Assembly: GCA_040220135.1 (NCBI GenBank)
Contig: JAVJTT010000020.1
Location: 124,001 to 188,000, forward strand
Reading direction: 5' to 3'
Length of the DNA: 64,000 bases
From: CAJXMH01 sp040220135
GTDB lineage: Bacteria; Bacteroidota; Bacteroidia; Flavobacteriales_E; Vicingaceae
Shown: positions 32,081 to 39,964 of the stretch, one piece after another
Position numbering within the stretch: position 1 is the stretch's first letter
Layout: every line of letters begins with the position of its first letter
Notes under the pieces: model-generated
What the model saw: only the letters and a program-made list of their open reading frames with translations
What the model was told of the DNA's origin: nothing
Databases searched by the model: none
Position numbers and translations under genes: made by a program

Positions 32081-33070
32081 ATGAAGAGATTCCTAATTGT
32101 TGTTGGCAGTATTTTAAGTTGCCTAACGGTAGACGCACAACAAGACCCGCAATTCACTCAAAATATGTTTAACAGATTGCCTGTGAATGCTGGTTATGCT
32201 GGTTCAAATGGCAATATCTGTGCAACAATCATTTCTAGAGAACAATGGATGGGATTTGAGGGGAACCCTAAAACAAACTTATTTAGTGCAGATGGTAGTT
32301 TTAAATTAAAACAAAAACATCAAATGGGGGCGGGTTTAACCATTATTCAAGATGAGATTGGTCCCTTACGCTCCTTGAATGCAAAAGCAGCAATCTCCTA
32401 TCATTATAGAATAAAAGAGGGAGTATTGGCTTTTGGTCTGGATCTTGGAATTTTTAATCAATCGATAGATGGTGACTGGAGAACCTCTGGAGGGGCTTCA
32501 GGCTTTAATTTTGATGGCACAGATGATCCATCTATTCCAAATTCAGAAGCTGGAAGTACAACTTTTGATCTGGGTGCTGGGCTTTATTACTACACCAGAG
32601 ATATGTACGTGGGCCTTTCCTCCACTCACTTGAATCAACCTGAAATCTCTGATGACCCGGATCAGACTTCCTCGTACACATTCCAACAGGTGAGACACTA
32701 CTATATCATGGCGGGCTACTATTATGAGTTAAACTCATTGTTCGAATTACAACCTTCTGTTTTTGCTAAAACCGATGGGGTTTCAACCCAAGTAGATATT
32801 AATACGAATGTGATGTTTAATAATTTAGTTTGGGCTGGGGTGTCTTACCGCTTAGATGATGCAGCAGCGTTTTTGACAGGCGTTAAATTAGAAGATGTTG
32901 GCTCTGTTCCCTATTACTTAAAGCCTCTAAGAATTGGCATTTCTTACGATTATAATTTATCAGAATTGAGCGATTACAACGACGGATCCTTAGAATTTAT
33001 GTTAAATTATTGTTACAAAATCGACCGTCCACAGAAGTTTGAACGTTACAAAAGTGTACGTTTCTTATAG
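32081..33070 (+). CDS. porP: PorP/SprF-family type IX secretion outer-membrane protein
   Basis: The 329-residue protein has a signal peptide (MKRFLIVVGSILSCLTVDAQ) and then QQDPQFTQNMFNRLPVNAGYAGS, the hallmark opening of the PorP/SprF family. It continues as an outer-membrane beta barrel with alternating strands ending in an aromatic strand. The ATG at 32081 is chosen for the signal peptide; the frame opens 30 bases earlier at a TTG. PorP precedes porK-L-M-N in other Bacteroidota, and here it directly precedes gldK. It likely links the type IX ring or motor to the cell surface. Gap 31964-32080 probably holds its promoter, but no clear box was found. Confidence 0.9.
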   Translation: MKRFLIVVGSILSCLTVDAQQDPQFTQNMFNRLPVNAGYAGSNGNICATIISREQWMGFEGNPKTNLFSADGSFKLKQKHQMGAGLTIIQDEIGPLRSLNAKAAISYHYRIKEGVLAFGLDLGIFNQSIDGDWRTSGGASGFNFDGTDDPSIPNSEAGSTTFDLGAGLYYYTRDMYVGLSSTHLNQPEISDDPDQTSSYTFQQVRHYYIMAGYYYELNSLFELQPSVFAKTDGVSTQVDINTNVMFNNLVWAGVSYRLDDAAAFLTGVKLEDVGSVPYYLKPLRIGISYDYNLSELSDYNDGSLEFMLNYCYKIDRPQKFERYKSVRFL

Positions 33071-33207
33071 TTAACATACTTATTTCAAAATTTAAGCGTT
33101 TATCATAATCCATTTCAAAAGTGAAACATTTTGCAAAAAATAAAGTATACTTGCAAGTTCCAACAGAAATGCGAATTTATAAACAAGCATTTGTTAAATT
33201 TAAGGCC

Positions 33208-34506
33208 ATGAAAAAGTTGACCTTCATATTCATTACTCTAATTGCCAGCTTAACTGCGTGCGACATGGGTAATGGTGAATTAATAGGAGTACAAGATCGA
33301 GTTGATTGGTATCAACCCGTTCCTTACGGCATGTTGCTAATTCCTCAAGGGAGTTACACCATGGGTAATACTGATGAAGATGTTCCCGGCGCACGGGTGT
33401 CTAAAACAAAAGTGGTTTCTGTGGCTGCCTTTTATATGGACCAAACAGAAATTACCAATAATGAGTATCGCCAATTTGTTTATTGGGTACGTGACTCTAT
33501 CGCCAGAAAAATTTTAGGTGAAGAGGTAAACGAAGAAGAATTTTTAAATACCGTGAATGTTTATGGTGAGGATATTGAGCCACCAACATTAAATTGGTAT
33601 GCCAAGTTTGATTGGAATGGACAAGAAGAGCGAGAAGCGCTTGAGGTAATGTTTTTGCCTGATTATGAGCGATTTTACGGGCAAAAGCAATTGGATACTA
33701 GGAAACTAATGTTTGAGTATTCATGGATTGACTATAAAACAGCCGCTTCCAGATTTAGCAGAGAGCAAGGTCAGATAGACCGTTCTGTATTCATTAAGAC
33801 AGATATTATAAACGTTTACCCCGATACTTTATCTTGGGTACACGATTTTACCTACTCTTACAACGAGCCAATGACCAATATGTACTTTTGGCATCCGGCA
33901 TATGATGACTATCCTGTTGTTGGAGTCAATTGGAAACAAGCAAGAGCATTCTCAATTTGGAGAACGAATCTATTAAATTCTTTCTTACGTCAAAGAGGGA
34001 TGAATGACGTGCAATATTTTAGACTACCTACTGAATCAGAATGGGAGTGGGCTGCTAGAGGAGGATTAGATAACAACCAATATCCGTGGGGTGGTCCTTA
34101 TATTCGAAACACCGTGGGCTGTTTCTTAGGTAACTTCAAGCCAATGAGAGGGAACTACGTTGATGATGGCGGATTACAATCAGTAAAGGTATACGCCTAC
34201 AATCCAAATGACTATGGCCTTTTCTGTATGGCGGGCAATGTTGCTGAATGGACAAGTAACGCTTATGATGAGGCAGCTTTCGACTTTCAACATGATATGA
34301 ACGCCGATTATCGTTATGAGGCTAAAGAATCTGATCCACCATCACTGAAGCGAAAAGTGATTCGCGGAGGTTCGTGGAAAGATGTAGCCTATTGGTTGCA
34401 CAATGGTTCAAGAACTTTTGAATACCAAGATACTGCAAAATGTTACATTGGTTTCAGAAACGTTATGTCATACTTAGGACGTCCTGAAAACAACGAAGAA
34501 CTTTAG
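33208..34506 (+). CDS. gldK: Type IX secretion/gliding lipoprotein GldK (PorK)
   Basis: GldK forms, with GldN, the periplasmic ring under the outer membrane. The 432-residue protein has a lipoprotein signal peptide (lipobox LTAC) and a formylglycine-generating-enzyme-like (SUMF1) fold: GMLLIPQGSYTMGNTDED, FYMDQTEITNNEYRQFV, YPVVGVNWKQARAF, RLPTESEWEWAARGG, and RGGSWKD near the end. Enzymatic activity is not expected in this subfamily. The ATG at 33208 starts the signal peptide; the longer frame from 33121 is rejected. A near-consensus -7 box (TATACTTG, 33146-33153) lies 54 bases before it. Confidence 0.95.
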   Translation: MKKLTFIFITLIASLTACDMGNGELIGVQDRVDWYQPVPYGMLLIPQGSYTMGNTDEDVPGARVSKTKVVSVAAFYMDQTEITNNEYRQFVYWVRDSIARKILGEEVNEEEFLNTVNVYGEDIEPPTLNWYAKFDWNGQEEREALEVMFLPDYERFYGQKQLDTRKLMFEYSWIDYKTAASRFSREQGQIDRSVFIKTDIINVYPDTLSWVHDFTYSYNEPMTNMYFWHPAYDDYPVVGVNWKQARAFSIWRTNLLNSFLRQRGMNDVQYFRLPTESEWEWAARGGLDNNQYPWGGPYIRNTVGCFLGNFKPMRGNYVDDGGLQSVKVYAYNPNDYGLFCMAGNVAEWTSNAYDEAAFDFQHDMNADYRYEAKESDPPSLKRKVIRGGSWKDVAYWLHNGSRTFEYQDTAKCYIGFRNVMSYLGRPENNEEL

Positions 34507-34565
34507 GAATAATTCATTTTAATCTATCACAAATAACTTCATTGCTAACTTAAATTTTTAAACTA

Positions 34566-35396
34566 ATGGGATTTGTACAATTTTTATTTGAAACGAAAAA
34601 AGGAAAGAAAATCATGGGTCTCCTTTACGGCTTGGGAGCAGCAGTCGTAATTGTAGGAGCACTTTTTAAAATTGAACACTGGCCAGGTGCAAGTGCCATG
34701 TTGATTGTTGGACTTGGTACAGAAGCCTTGATATTTGCGGTTTCAGCCTTTGAGCCACCCCATACAGAAGTTGATTGGACTTTAGCCTACCCAGAGTTAG
34801 CAGGAATTGAAGATGATCAATTGACGGAAGCCAGTCGTCGCAAAGGCTCTGGAGACTCTGTAGCGCAAGAAATGGACAAAATGTTAGAAGACGCCAAGAT
34901 TGGCCCAGAGTTAATTGAAAGTTTGGGTCAAGGGTTTAGAAATTTATCTGAGCATACTTCGCATTTAAACAATATTTCGGATGCTTCAGTTGCCACTGAA
35001 GAATATGTAGGGAATGTAAAGAGTGCATCTGAAAAAATGAATTCTTTGTCTAAGTCTTATGAAGAAGCATCTGAAACTTTAACTGGTTTAACGGTTTCTA
35101 GTGACGATAGCAATGAGTATGCAAGCAACCTCAAAAGCATTAGTTCTAAGCTAAGTGAATTGAACAATGTCTATGAATTGCAATTAAAGTCTGCCTCGGA
35201 GCATATGCAAGCGAGTAATGAAGCCTTTGAAGGTATGGATAATCTCATGGCAAACTTGAAAAGCTCTGTTCAAAGTACTGAAGAATACAAGACTAATATT
35301 TCAGAATTAGCGCAAAACCTACAATCTCTAAATACCATTTACGGTAACATGCTAAATGCAATGAATGCTGGTATGAGTCCACGTTCTGAAGCTTAA
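34566..35396 (+). CDS. gldL: Type IX secretion/gliding motor protein GldL (PorL)
   Basis: GldL is the inner-membrane proton channel subunit of the GldL-GldM rotary motor that powers secretion and gliding. The 276-residue protein has two membrane helices at about 16-35 and 43-62. Between and within them lie Lys35, His38 and Glu53 in GTEALIFAVSAFEPP; the acidic residue in this place is known to be needed for proton flow in the family. The long C-terminal part (100-276) is predicted coiled coil with Ser/Asn-rich heptads, and is cytoplasmic. It lies 59 bases after gldK. Confidence 0.96.
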   Translation: MGFVQFLFETKKGKKIMGLLYGLGAAVVIVGALFKIEHWPGASAMLIVGLGTEALIFAVSAFEPPHTEVDWTLAYPELAGIEDDQLTEASRRKGSGDSVAQEMDKMLEDAKIGPELIESLGQGFRNLSEHTSHLNNISDASVATEEYVGNVKSASEKMNSLSKSYEEASETLTGLTVSSDDSNEYASNLKSISSKLSELNNVYELQLKSASEHMQASNEAFEGMDNLMANLKSSVQSTEEYKTNISELAQNLQSLNTIYGNMLNAMNAGMSPRSEA

Positions 35397-35432
35397 GAGA
35401 TAATATTTACTAACTTTTAAAAACGCAATAGC

Positions 35433-37076
35433 ATGGCAGGAGGCAAGTTATCACCACGGCAGAAGATGATCGGTATGATGTACCTAGTACTGACCGCTCT
35501 TTTGGCAATGAATGTTTCAAAAGATATTTTGAATGCATTTGTAACCGTGAATGATGGTCTGGAAAAAACCAAAAGAAACTTCAAAGACAAGAATGACGAT
35601 CAATATTCTAGATTTGAAGCTTCTTATAATGAAAACAAGGAAAAAGTAGGCAAGAACTGGAATCAAGCGCAAACTGTTCGGTCAGAGGCCAACGCAGTAA
35701 TTGATTACATAGACCAGATTAAGGTAGAAATCATTGCTGGAGTTGAACCAAGTATTCCGAAAGATCAAATCATGGGCAAGAATGAGTTTGGAGAAGATAC
35801 CATCTTGAACTTAATGAACGTTAAGGTAAAAGACAATTATCTAGTTCCTACTGAAATTCTAGTTGGTGGAGATAATGCAAACCCTAAATCTGGAGAGTAT
35901 TCAGCACTTGAGATTAAATCCAGATTAGAATCTTTTAGAGATAAAATGACCAACATGCTTCCGGCTGAATCTGCTCTTTCTAAAGCGATTACAGAGACTT
36001 TTCAGTTTGAAGAAAAGAGAAATGCTTCTGGTGTTGTAGAAAATTGGCCCTCTTATAATTTTTACGGAGTGCCAACGGCAGCAACTTTAACCTTGTTAAC
36101 CAAGATGCAAACCGACGTTCGGAATGCGGAATCTGACGTAGTGAAGTATTTGTATGCTGATGTGGATGCCGCATCTTTTAAGTTTAACAAACTCGAAGCA
36201 GCAGTTATTTCGCCTTCTAATTATGTAATTACGGGGGATACCTTCAGAGCTCAGGTTTTTCTAGCAGCTTTTGATAGTACTCAGAACCCTAAAATTAAAA
36301 TTGGTGAGCGTTTAGATACCAATACAAACGAAATTGTCGGAGATACATTACCCCTTGAAATAAAGGATGGTAAAGGATACTTAAAGATACCTGCAAAAAC
36401 AGTTGGTGAGTATAACCAAGCGGGTGTAATTCAAATCAAGAATCCATCTACCAAGGAGTATAACCCCTATTATTTTGATTTCGACTACAAAGTGGCTTCA
36501 CCAAGTACCACTATTTCTGCTACTGCTATGAATGTATTCTACATCGGGGTAGATAATCCGGTGGATATCTCAGCGGCTGGTGTGCCTAAAGATAAAGTTC
36601 AAGCTAGCATTACTAATGGTAATATTTCTAAAGCTAAAGATGGTTGGGTTGTAAAAGTGAAGAAGCCAGGAAAGGCAGTTGTGAATGTTGCCGCTACTAT
36701 TGAAGGGGAAAGAAAGAACATGGGAAATATGGAGTTTCGCGTGAAACGTATTCCAACTCCTGTGCCTGAGATCGCTGGTAAGTCATCCGGTGCAGTAAAC
36801 AAGAACAGACTTGCTAATACGACGGGTATCATTGCCAAAATGGAAAATTTTGAGTTTGATGTCCGAGTTGTGGTAGACTCTTATATGTTTACTTACGTTG
36901 CTGCTAACGGCTTGAGTCGGGAAATTCCGGTTAAAGGACCACGATTTACGGGAGAGGTTAAAAACATTATCAACCGCTTAAAGCCAGGATCTAGAGTGAC
37001 ATTCGAAAATATAAAGGCTAAAATGCCTGATGGAGAGTTGAGAAAACTTCCTCCAGTGGTATTGAAAGCCATCTAA
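35433..37076 (+). CDS. gldM: Type IX secretion/gliding motor protein GldM (PorM)
   Basis: GldM crosses the inner membrane once and spans the periplasm to the GldK-GldN ring. The 547-residue protein starts MAGGKLSPRQKMIGMMYLVL, with Arg9 at the position known to pair with the GldL glutamate. The helix at about 14-33 is followed by a helical-bundle domain D1 (40-220) and Ig-like domains D2-D4 up to the end. Length is typical. It is 36 bases after gldL and 11 before gldN. Confidence 0.96.
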   Translation: MAGGKLSPRQKMIGMMYLVLTALLAMNVSKDILNAFVTVNDGLEKTKRNFKDKNDDQYSRFEASYNENKEKVGKNWNQAQTVRSEANAVIDYIDQIKVEIIAGVEPSIPKDQIMGKNEFGEDTILNLMNVKVKDNYLVPTEILVGGDNANPKSGEYSALEIKSRLESFRDKMTNMLPAESALSKAITETFQFEEKRNASGVVENWPSYNFYGVPTAATLTLLTKMQTDVRNAESDVVKYLYADVDAASFKFNKLEAAVISPSNYVITGDTFRAQVFLAAFDSTQNPKIKIGERLDTNTNEIVGDTLPLEIKDGKGYLKIPAKTVGEYNQAGVIQIKNPSTKEYNPYYFDFDYKVASPSTTISATAMNVFYIGVDNPVDISAAGVPKDKVQASITNGNISKAKDGWVVKVKKPGKAVVNVAATIEGERKNMGNMEFRVKRIPTPVPEIAGKSSGAVNKNRLANTTGIIAKMENFEFDVRVVVDSYMFTYVAANGLSREIPVKGPRFTGEVKNIINRLKPGSRVTFENIKAKMPDGELRKLPPVVLKAI

Positions 37077-37087
37077 AAACAGATATT

Positions 37088-37939
37088 ATGAAACGTTTAG
37101 TTTTAGTACTCTTAGTTGCACTTGTTTCGGTGAGCACATACGCTCAAGAAAATAAAGTGTTGGACGGTATTTTTATCAAAGAAACGGCTCCAACCAGAAG
37201 GGTAGTGCCTTACACACATATTCGCGAAGCGGATGTAATGTACTACAAAAGAGTGTGGCGAATCATTGATTTAAGAGAGAAGCTAAACTTCCCTTTATAT
37301 TACCCTGAACAGCCCATCAAAGAAATCGGCTATGAACGTTTAAGTTTATTCGATGTGATTAGAAGAGGGGTTGAAGAAGGTACAATAACGGCTTATGAAG
37401 AAGATGAAGTAGGAGGTCAGTTTCAAGTCCCTCTAACTAAAAGTGAGGCTGTTGGTATGCTTTCAGAAGAAAGAACTGCTACCGACATTGATCCTGAGAC
37501 CGGACTTGAGGTAGAAACTTCGTACACCGTTGATGTAACCGCACAAAACGTTATTAGTTATCGAATAAAAGAAGACTGGGTGTTTGATAGAGAGCGATCT
37601 GTAATGGAGGTTCGTATTATTGGTCTCTTACCGGTAATTGAAAAGGAAAACCCAAACACTGGCCAAACTAAAAAGCTTGGTTTGTTTTGGATCTATTTTC
37701 CTGAAGCACGTTATGTTTTTGCCAATCATGAGGTATACAACCCAGAAAATGACGGATCACGTTTAACCTTTGAAGACCTTTTCAGAAAACGAGTTTTTTC
37801 TAGTTATATCTTTAGAGAAACGAACGTTTACGACAACAGAATGTTAGAAGATTATACGAGCAGCATAGATCGATTATTGGAATCTCGTAGAGTAGATCAC
37901 GAGATTATTAACATCGAACATGATATGTGGCAGTACTAA
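37088..37939 (+). CDS. gldN: Type IX secretion/gliding protein GldN (PorN)
   Basis: GldN is the periplasmic partner of GldK in the ring below the outer membrane. The 283-residue protein has a signal peptide cut after TYAQ (about residue 19). The family segments RRVVPYTHIREADVMYYKR, RIIDLREKLNFPLYYP and FRKRVFSSYIFRETN are present. It is the last gene of the porP-gldKLMN cluster and is followed after 20 bases by a strong terminator. gldJ and the sprA-type translocon genes are not in the window. Confidence 0.95.
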   Translation: MKRLVLVLLVALVSVSTYAQENKVLDGIFIKETAPTRRVVPYTHIREADVMYYKRVWRIIDLREKLNFPLYYPEQPIKEIGYERLSLFDVIRRGVEEGTITAYEEDEVGGQFQVPLTKSEAVGMLSEERTATDIDPETGLEVETSYTVDVTAQNVISYRIKEDWVFDRERSVMEVRIIGLLPVIEKENPNTGQTKKLGLFWIYFPEARYVFANHEVYNPENDGSRLTFEDLFRKRVFSSYIFRETNVYDNRMLEDYTSSIDRLLESRRVDHEIINIEHDMWQY

Positions 37940-37959
37940 GAAACCCAATAATTTATTGC

Positions 37960-37992
37960 AAAGCCCTATCTTTTTAGATGGGGCTTTTTTTT
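37960..37992 (+). terminator. Terminator of the porP-gldKLMN cluster
   Basis: AAAGCCCTATCT (37960-37971) and AGATGGGGCTTT (37976-37987) pair with one G-T, around a TTTT loop, and run into eight T residues. It ends 3 bases before the MATE start codon. Confidence 0.9.
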
Positions 37993-37995
37993 AGC

Positions 37996-39309
37996 ATGAA
38001 TCGAGAGCTTTTAAAACTTGCGATCCCAAACATCTTAACTAATCTAAGTATTCCTTTGGTTAGCATGGTCGATCTCGGTCTAATGGGAAGAATGCCATCT
38101 ACCGCCTATATTTTAGCCATAGGGTTTGGAACTGTAATTTTCAATTTTGTTTATTGGGCTTTCGGTTTTCTGCGTATGGGTACCACAGGCATGGTTTCAC
38201 AAGCTTTTGGAAAAAACGATCAAGCCGAGATCAAAGAACTGCTCCGCAAAGGCCTGATCATCTCATTTTCAGGAGGGCTCCTATTACTTCTGCTCCAATG
38301 GCCGCTAAAAGAGTTAGCTCTGATTGTCATTAATCCCGATAAAGAAGTTATCGGTCCTCTATTGCAATACTTCGATATTCGTATTTACGCTGCTCCTGCC
38401 ACCATTTCTATTTATGTGTTTACTGGATGGCTATTGGGAATGCAAGACGCTAAGTCAGCCTTAATTTTAGCTATAGTGGTAAATGGTATTAACGCTACCT
38501 TGAGCTATTTATTAGTGGTTTACACCTCCTTGTCAATTGAAGGAGTAGCATTAGGTACCGTAGTCGCACAATACTGCGGGCTTGCAATCGCTATACTTTT
38601 ATTGCTAAAGAAGCACCGCCTAAGCCTTAAGGCGGTTTTTAGTAATTCTAAATCACAGAAAAGTGCATGGAAAGATTTCGTATTGATCAACTCTGATATT
38701 TTTATTCGGACACTTTGTTTGATATTTGTCATGTCTTTCTTCAAAACAAAGGCCGGAAATATTGATCCTATTCTTGGCGCAGCTAATATTTTATTACTTG
38801 AGTTTATTACCATTTCAGCCTATGGGATCGATGGTTTTGCCTTTGCTGCAGAATCAATTTGTGGGAAGTATTTTGGTCGTGCAGATCAAGCAGCCTTCAA
38901 ACGTTCAGTTAATCTTTCTATGATTTGGGGCATCGGCATTGCAGCTTTACTTTCCTTATGTTATTGGCTATTTGGAAAGGAAATTCTATTTCTTTTAACG
39001 GATAAGGATAAACTTGTTGATGCGGCATTGATTTATTTACCTTGGCTTATTGCAGCGCCCGTAGTGAATGCCTTTGCTTTTATTTGGGACGGCATTTATG
39101 TAGGTACCACTTCTTCTAAGGCCATGCGAAATACCATGTTGCTTTCTACTTTTGTAGTCTTTTTACCCATATTCTTTATCGCTAAGGCCAACCTTCAAAA
39201 TCATGGAATGTGGCTTGCATTTACACTTTTTATGCTCTCTCGTGGAGTATTTCAGAGTTTTCTCGCTAAACGATATGTCTTTAGTCGACTGAGGCCCACC
39301 TCCGAATAA
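37996..39309 (+). CDS. MATE-family efflux transporter
   Basis: The 437-residue integral membrane protein has twelve hydrophobic segments in two MatE halves. The start has LAIPNILTNLSIPLVSMVDLGLMG, and the first half contains FLRMGTTGMVSQAFGK. MATE proteins export cationic drugs or metabolites with Na+ or H+; the substrate here is unknown, and DinF-like function is possible. The ATG at 37996 is used rather than 37978, which lies in the terminator stem. Since that terminator ends 3 bases upstream, the gene needs either read-through or a promoter within gldN. The last 29 bases overlap the convergent esterase gene. Confidence 0.92.
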   Translation: MNRELLKLAIPNILTNLSIPLVSMVDLGLMGRMPSTAYILAIGFGTVIFNFVYWAFGFLRMGTTGMVSQAFGKNDQAEIKELLRKGLIISFSGGLLLLLLQWPLKELALIVINPDKEVIGPLLQYFDIRIYAAPATISIYVFTGWLLGMQDAKSALILAIVVNGINATLSYLLVVYTSLSIEGVALGTVVAQYCGLAIAILLLLKKHRLSLKAVFSNSKSQKSAWKDFVLINSDIFIRTLCLIFVMSFFKTKAGNIDPILGAANILLLEFITISAYGIDGFAFAAESICGKYFGRADQAAFKRSVNLSMIWGIGIAALLSLCYWLFGKEILFLLTDKDKLVDAALIYLPWLIAAPVVNAFAFIWDGIYVGTTSSKAMRNTMLLSTFVVFLPIFFIAKANLQNHGMWLAFTLFMLSRGVFQSFLAKRYVFSRLRPTSE

Positions 39310-39916
39310 GTTGATGGCAAGAGAGTGGAACTTCATGTCCTCCGCTGTAAGGATGATCGTGGGCCTCTATTGTTAGTTCCTTTAACCGTAAAAATTGTTC
39401 TTCCGCATTTTGGGTAGAAATTAATCGATCTTCATCCCCGTAAAAATATTGTGCTTTGATGTTTTGGTTTCGAAAATCATTTGCTTTTAATTCAGGTGGA
39501 ATACTTCCAGAGCAGGCAAAGTATTCTACTGTATTTTCCGGCATTTTACATACCCAGCGCAAAGAAGTTGAAACACCTTGAGAAAAACCTAAAACAGCAG
39601 TTTTGTCAAAGTCGTATTCTCGCTTGATCTTTTCATAAAGCGCATTCAAGTAATGAATGTAATCGTTCATTTCATCTTCACGATGTCGGCTTGTCATCCA
39701 AGAAGCTACAGCTTCTCTTTTTTTATTGTAAAAGAGAGAGAGGCCCTCAGGGGCTACAACCAAAGTTTGGGTGTTTTTTAAATATTCAAATTCTGATAAA
39801 AACTCATCTGCTTGTTGAGCATAGCCATGTATGACAAAAAGTACCGAATTAATCTCTTTAGATGGAAGTTGTAAGAAGTAGTGGGCTGATCGTTCTATCT
39901 TAATCTTTTCTAACAT
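39281..39916 (-). CDS. Small alpha/beta hydrolase (carboxylesterase type)
   Basis: The 211-residue protein has the compact esterase/phospholipase pattern: VIHGYAQQ near the oxyanion hole, nucleophile GFSQGVS, acid in FYGDEDRLIS, and histidine in YSGGHEVPLS. No signal peptide is present, so it is cytoplasmic. The substrate is unknown. Its start lies 48 bases from the divergent ABC-F start, with a near-perfect -7 box four bases upstream. Its 3' end overlaps the MATE gene by 29 bases. Confidence 0.88.
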   Translation of the reverse strand: MLEKIKIERSAHYFLQLPSKEINSVLFVIHGYAQQADEFLSEFEYLKNTQTLVVAPEGLSLFYNKKREAVASWMTSRHREDEMNDYIHYLNALYEKIKREYDFDKTAVLGFSQGVSTSLRWVCKMPENTVEYFACSGSIPPELKANDFRNQNIKAQYFYGDEDRLISTQNAEEQFLRLKELTIEAHDHPYSGGHEVPLSCHQLIRRWASVD

Positions 39917-39920
39917 AGCA

Positions 39921-39928
39921 CAAAGTTC
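39921..39928 (-). promoter_or_regulatory. -7 box of the small hydrolase
   Basis: GAACTTTG on the minus strand (7 of 8 to TAnnTTTG) ends 4 bases before the ATG at 39916, suggesting a transcript with little or no leader. No convincing -33 box. Confidence 0.4.
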
Positions 39929-39952
39929 AGCTTTTTAGGGTGGGATAATGAC

Positions 39953-39960
39953 TAATTTTG
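39953..39960 (+). promoter_or_regulatory. -7 box of the ABC-F gene
   Basis: A perfect TAATTTTG ends 4 bases before the ATG at 39965, suggesting a leaderless or nearly leaderless transcript. The -33 region is T-rich but not a clear match. Confidence 0.5.
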
Positions 39961-39964
39961 CAAA

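Noticed and set aside
33121..33207. Extended gldK start at 33121
   Set aside because: The extension is a GTG-initiated hydrophilic stretch that would bury the lipoprotein signal peptide; the ATG at 33208 starts it properly.
37978..37996. Earlier ATG of the MATE gene at 37978
   Set aside because: It lies inside the stem of the gldN terminator and adds only residues encoded by the T-run; the ATG at 37996 fits the family.
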